DNA of 20,360 nucleotides, from the NCBI GenBank assembly GCA_003194525.1, contig NBIV01000472.1, forward strand, positions 1 to 20,360, given 5' to 3'. The position numbers and the translations under genes are program-made. Origin of the DNA: Gracilariopsis chorda. Its lineage: Eukaryota > Rhodophyta > Florideophyceae > Gracilariales > Gracilariaceae. The first letter of the stretch is position 1. Every line of letters starts with the position of its first letter. The notes under the pieces were generated by a model. It did no database searches. It was given only the letters and a program-made list of their open reading frames with translations, and was not told the origin of the DNA. Positions 19,037 through 20,360 of this stretch are shown here, piece after piece.

Positions 19037-19097
19037 CTGTTCACATAATAAACGACATCCTTTAGCCAAGCTGTGGAGAAAGGTTTATAACAACAAA

Positions 19098-20360
19098 CTA
19101 ATCAATGACTATCGTTCCATCCTCCACACCCAAATGGGTTTGCCCGTCATAAACATCACCGTATCTGGCGAGGAGTTCCTGTCCTTGCTCTATGTTGGCT
19201 GTCGCCTCCATCTTAATAAGTTTGTAGTCCGTTATTTCCCCTGGTGTTCGTCCGACTCCCGATGTCCGTTTCATTCGCACATTAGCCTCCCTTATTTTCA
19301 AGAGTCCATCCACCATGGCATCTAACTGTTTAACCCCTTCCACGTATTTTGGATCGTTGATATACCCCGCAATACAAGAAGGTGCAGGAACCACCCATAA
19401 GATGTGGTTTGCTTGTTTTCCATGCCAATTCGTCAGCTGTTTTCGATGCGGAAGTGATTGGAACTGTTGAAAGTAGACTTCTGTCTCCACCGCATACTTC
19501 TGGAAACGATCCTTCGTCACACCCATGACTCCCTCCCGTAGGTCTTGTGCACTTCTTTCTGATTCGAAAGGTCATGATAAACCAACGTCCCGTAGAAATA
19601 GCACACTATCTGGCCTGCAGCAATTCGACGAGTTACAAACACTCCAACACAGCCTTTTCGTGACGAGTAGTAGATTTGCCACTCGCAACCCATATTCCAC
19701 TGCCTCCATTGCCAATAGAGACTTCATGTTTCCCAGTTTCATTCTTCCCTGCAGCTCCCTCTGCATCCATCTATAGCTTTCTTCCTTCCCAACTTCCCTA
19801 GAATTTCACTTTGCACAAAGTGGAGAGAAAGTCGACAAGTTGTGGGAGAGGAATTTGGTACGGTGGAAATCCGTCGGCGGCCCTCCATAATACGGTGTGC
19901 CTGCTTCTTCCCATTGGGAATGCAGAGGAAACACAATGGGCCATTCTTTCGGAGCTCCTGGCTCTTCTCAATATCCGTGTGTCCTTCCCGTATTATGGAA
20001 GCTGAAGCGAACAATAGCGGCATGCCTGGCTTGTTCAAAGCAAGCTTTGTCAGGTTCACACCCACAAACGTCCGATGATTGGGCAGTTCCATGCACGCCA
20101 TCGCTGTCGAGAACTTCCAGCAAACGTGTCGACCACGAGGTCTCCTGGCTGACCTGAACCTGCAAATCAGCTCTTTCAACAGTGCCCTAACACTTCTGTT
20201 CCTGTCGCATCCTCTTCCTCGTATACTTTCCATCCGGGTTTTTCACAGACCACATGAGCATCTCACTATTTGACATCGGCAGCACCTGATCCATGATTGC
20301 ATGATACCCTGGGTATCGTGAAGCGACATAATTGAATTTCTCATAGTTGACCATCCGGTG
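19098..20360 (-). pseudogene. Amino DNA methyltransferase-SET domain fusion, 5' end outside window, frameshifted
   Basis: On the minus strand from the window edge: PMSNSEMLMWSVKNPDG and TRKRMRQEQKC; in shifted frame LLKELICRF; then QPGDLVVDTFAGS (about 20,110-20,150); then ACMELPNHRTFVG and GCEPDKACFEQARHA. This is motif X followed by the SAM-binding Phe-x-Gly motif I of beta-class N4-cytosine/N6-adenine methyltransferases. The catalytic D-P-P-Y motif should lie beyond 20,360. After a linker of roughly 100 residues comes a SET domain: GCVGVFVTRRIAAGQIVCYF (about 19,600-19,660), a frameshift near 19,535, AGYINDPKY (about 19,355-19,385) and EATANIEQGQELLARYG (about 19,140-19,190), ending in TAG at 19,098. 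SET domains methylate lysines using SAM. At least four frame changes are needed. The last 142 codons (19,098-19,526) are open. Confidence 0.62.

Overview
This window looks like a repeat-rich, gene-poor eukaryotic nuclear segment, probably from a fungus or a protist. It has no bacterial-style operons. It contains the wreckage of two LTR-retrotransposon lineages, a Plavaka/KDZ-like DNA-transposon gene, and a chromatin-type SET-domain gene. The exact organism cannot be fixed from the sequence; an amoebozoan or an early-diverging fungus would fit, but that is a guess. I see no rRNA, tRNA or CRISPR.

Layout. Bases 1-417 are the end of an LTR-like repeat (family B). From 418 to about 2,430 there is little recognisable beyond two short open frames and an AT-rich hairpin. 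From 2,670 to 6,190 on the plus strand lies a decayed retrotransposon ordered Gag (with CCHC knuckle), aspartic protease, integrase. Protease running directly into integrase is the Ty1/copia arrangement. It is split by a 955-bp solo LTR (4,189-5,143) with an exact 5-bp target duplication; removing that LTR restores the reading frame. From 6,191 to 9,068 is mostly unrecognised decayed sequence, perhaps with WD40-like remnants on the minus strand. From 14,970 down to 9,069 on the minus strand runs a Ty3/gypsy chromovirus-like element: Gag, protease, reverse transcriptase, RNase H, integrase, chromodomain. It is broken by stops, frameshifts and catalytic substitutions, and by a 553-bp solo LTR of family B (12,123-12,675).

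The last 5 kb differ in character. From about 15,290 to 18,800 the plus strand is strongly pyrimidine-rich, and long reading frames persist with few stops. A plus-strand frame (15,271-16,698, two stops) encodes a zinc-finger protein that resembles Plavaka-type transposases. Converging on it is a minus-strand frame from 19,036 to 16,772 with four stops. Its last 350 codons are fully open and encode an unfamiliar coiled-coil-containing protein. At the right edge, on the minus strand and running off the window, is a frameshifted gene that joins the C-terminal half of a beta-class amino (N4/N6) DNA methyltransferase to a SET domain.

How they may work together (inference). The retroelements are dead. 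The right-hand block is the most interesting part: a DNA-transposon gene lies beside a DNA-methyltransferase/SET fusion and a better-preserved unknown gene. That raises the possibility of a mobile element, or a host locus, that carries DNA- and histone-modifying functions together.
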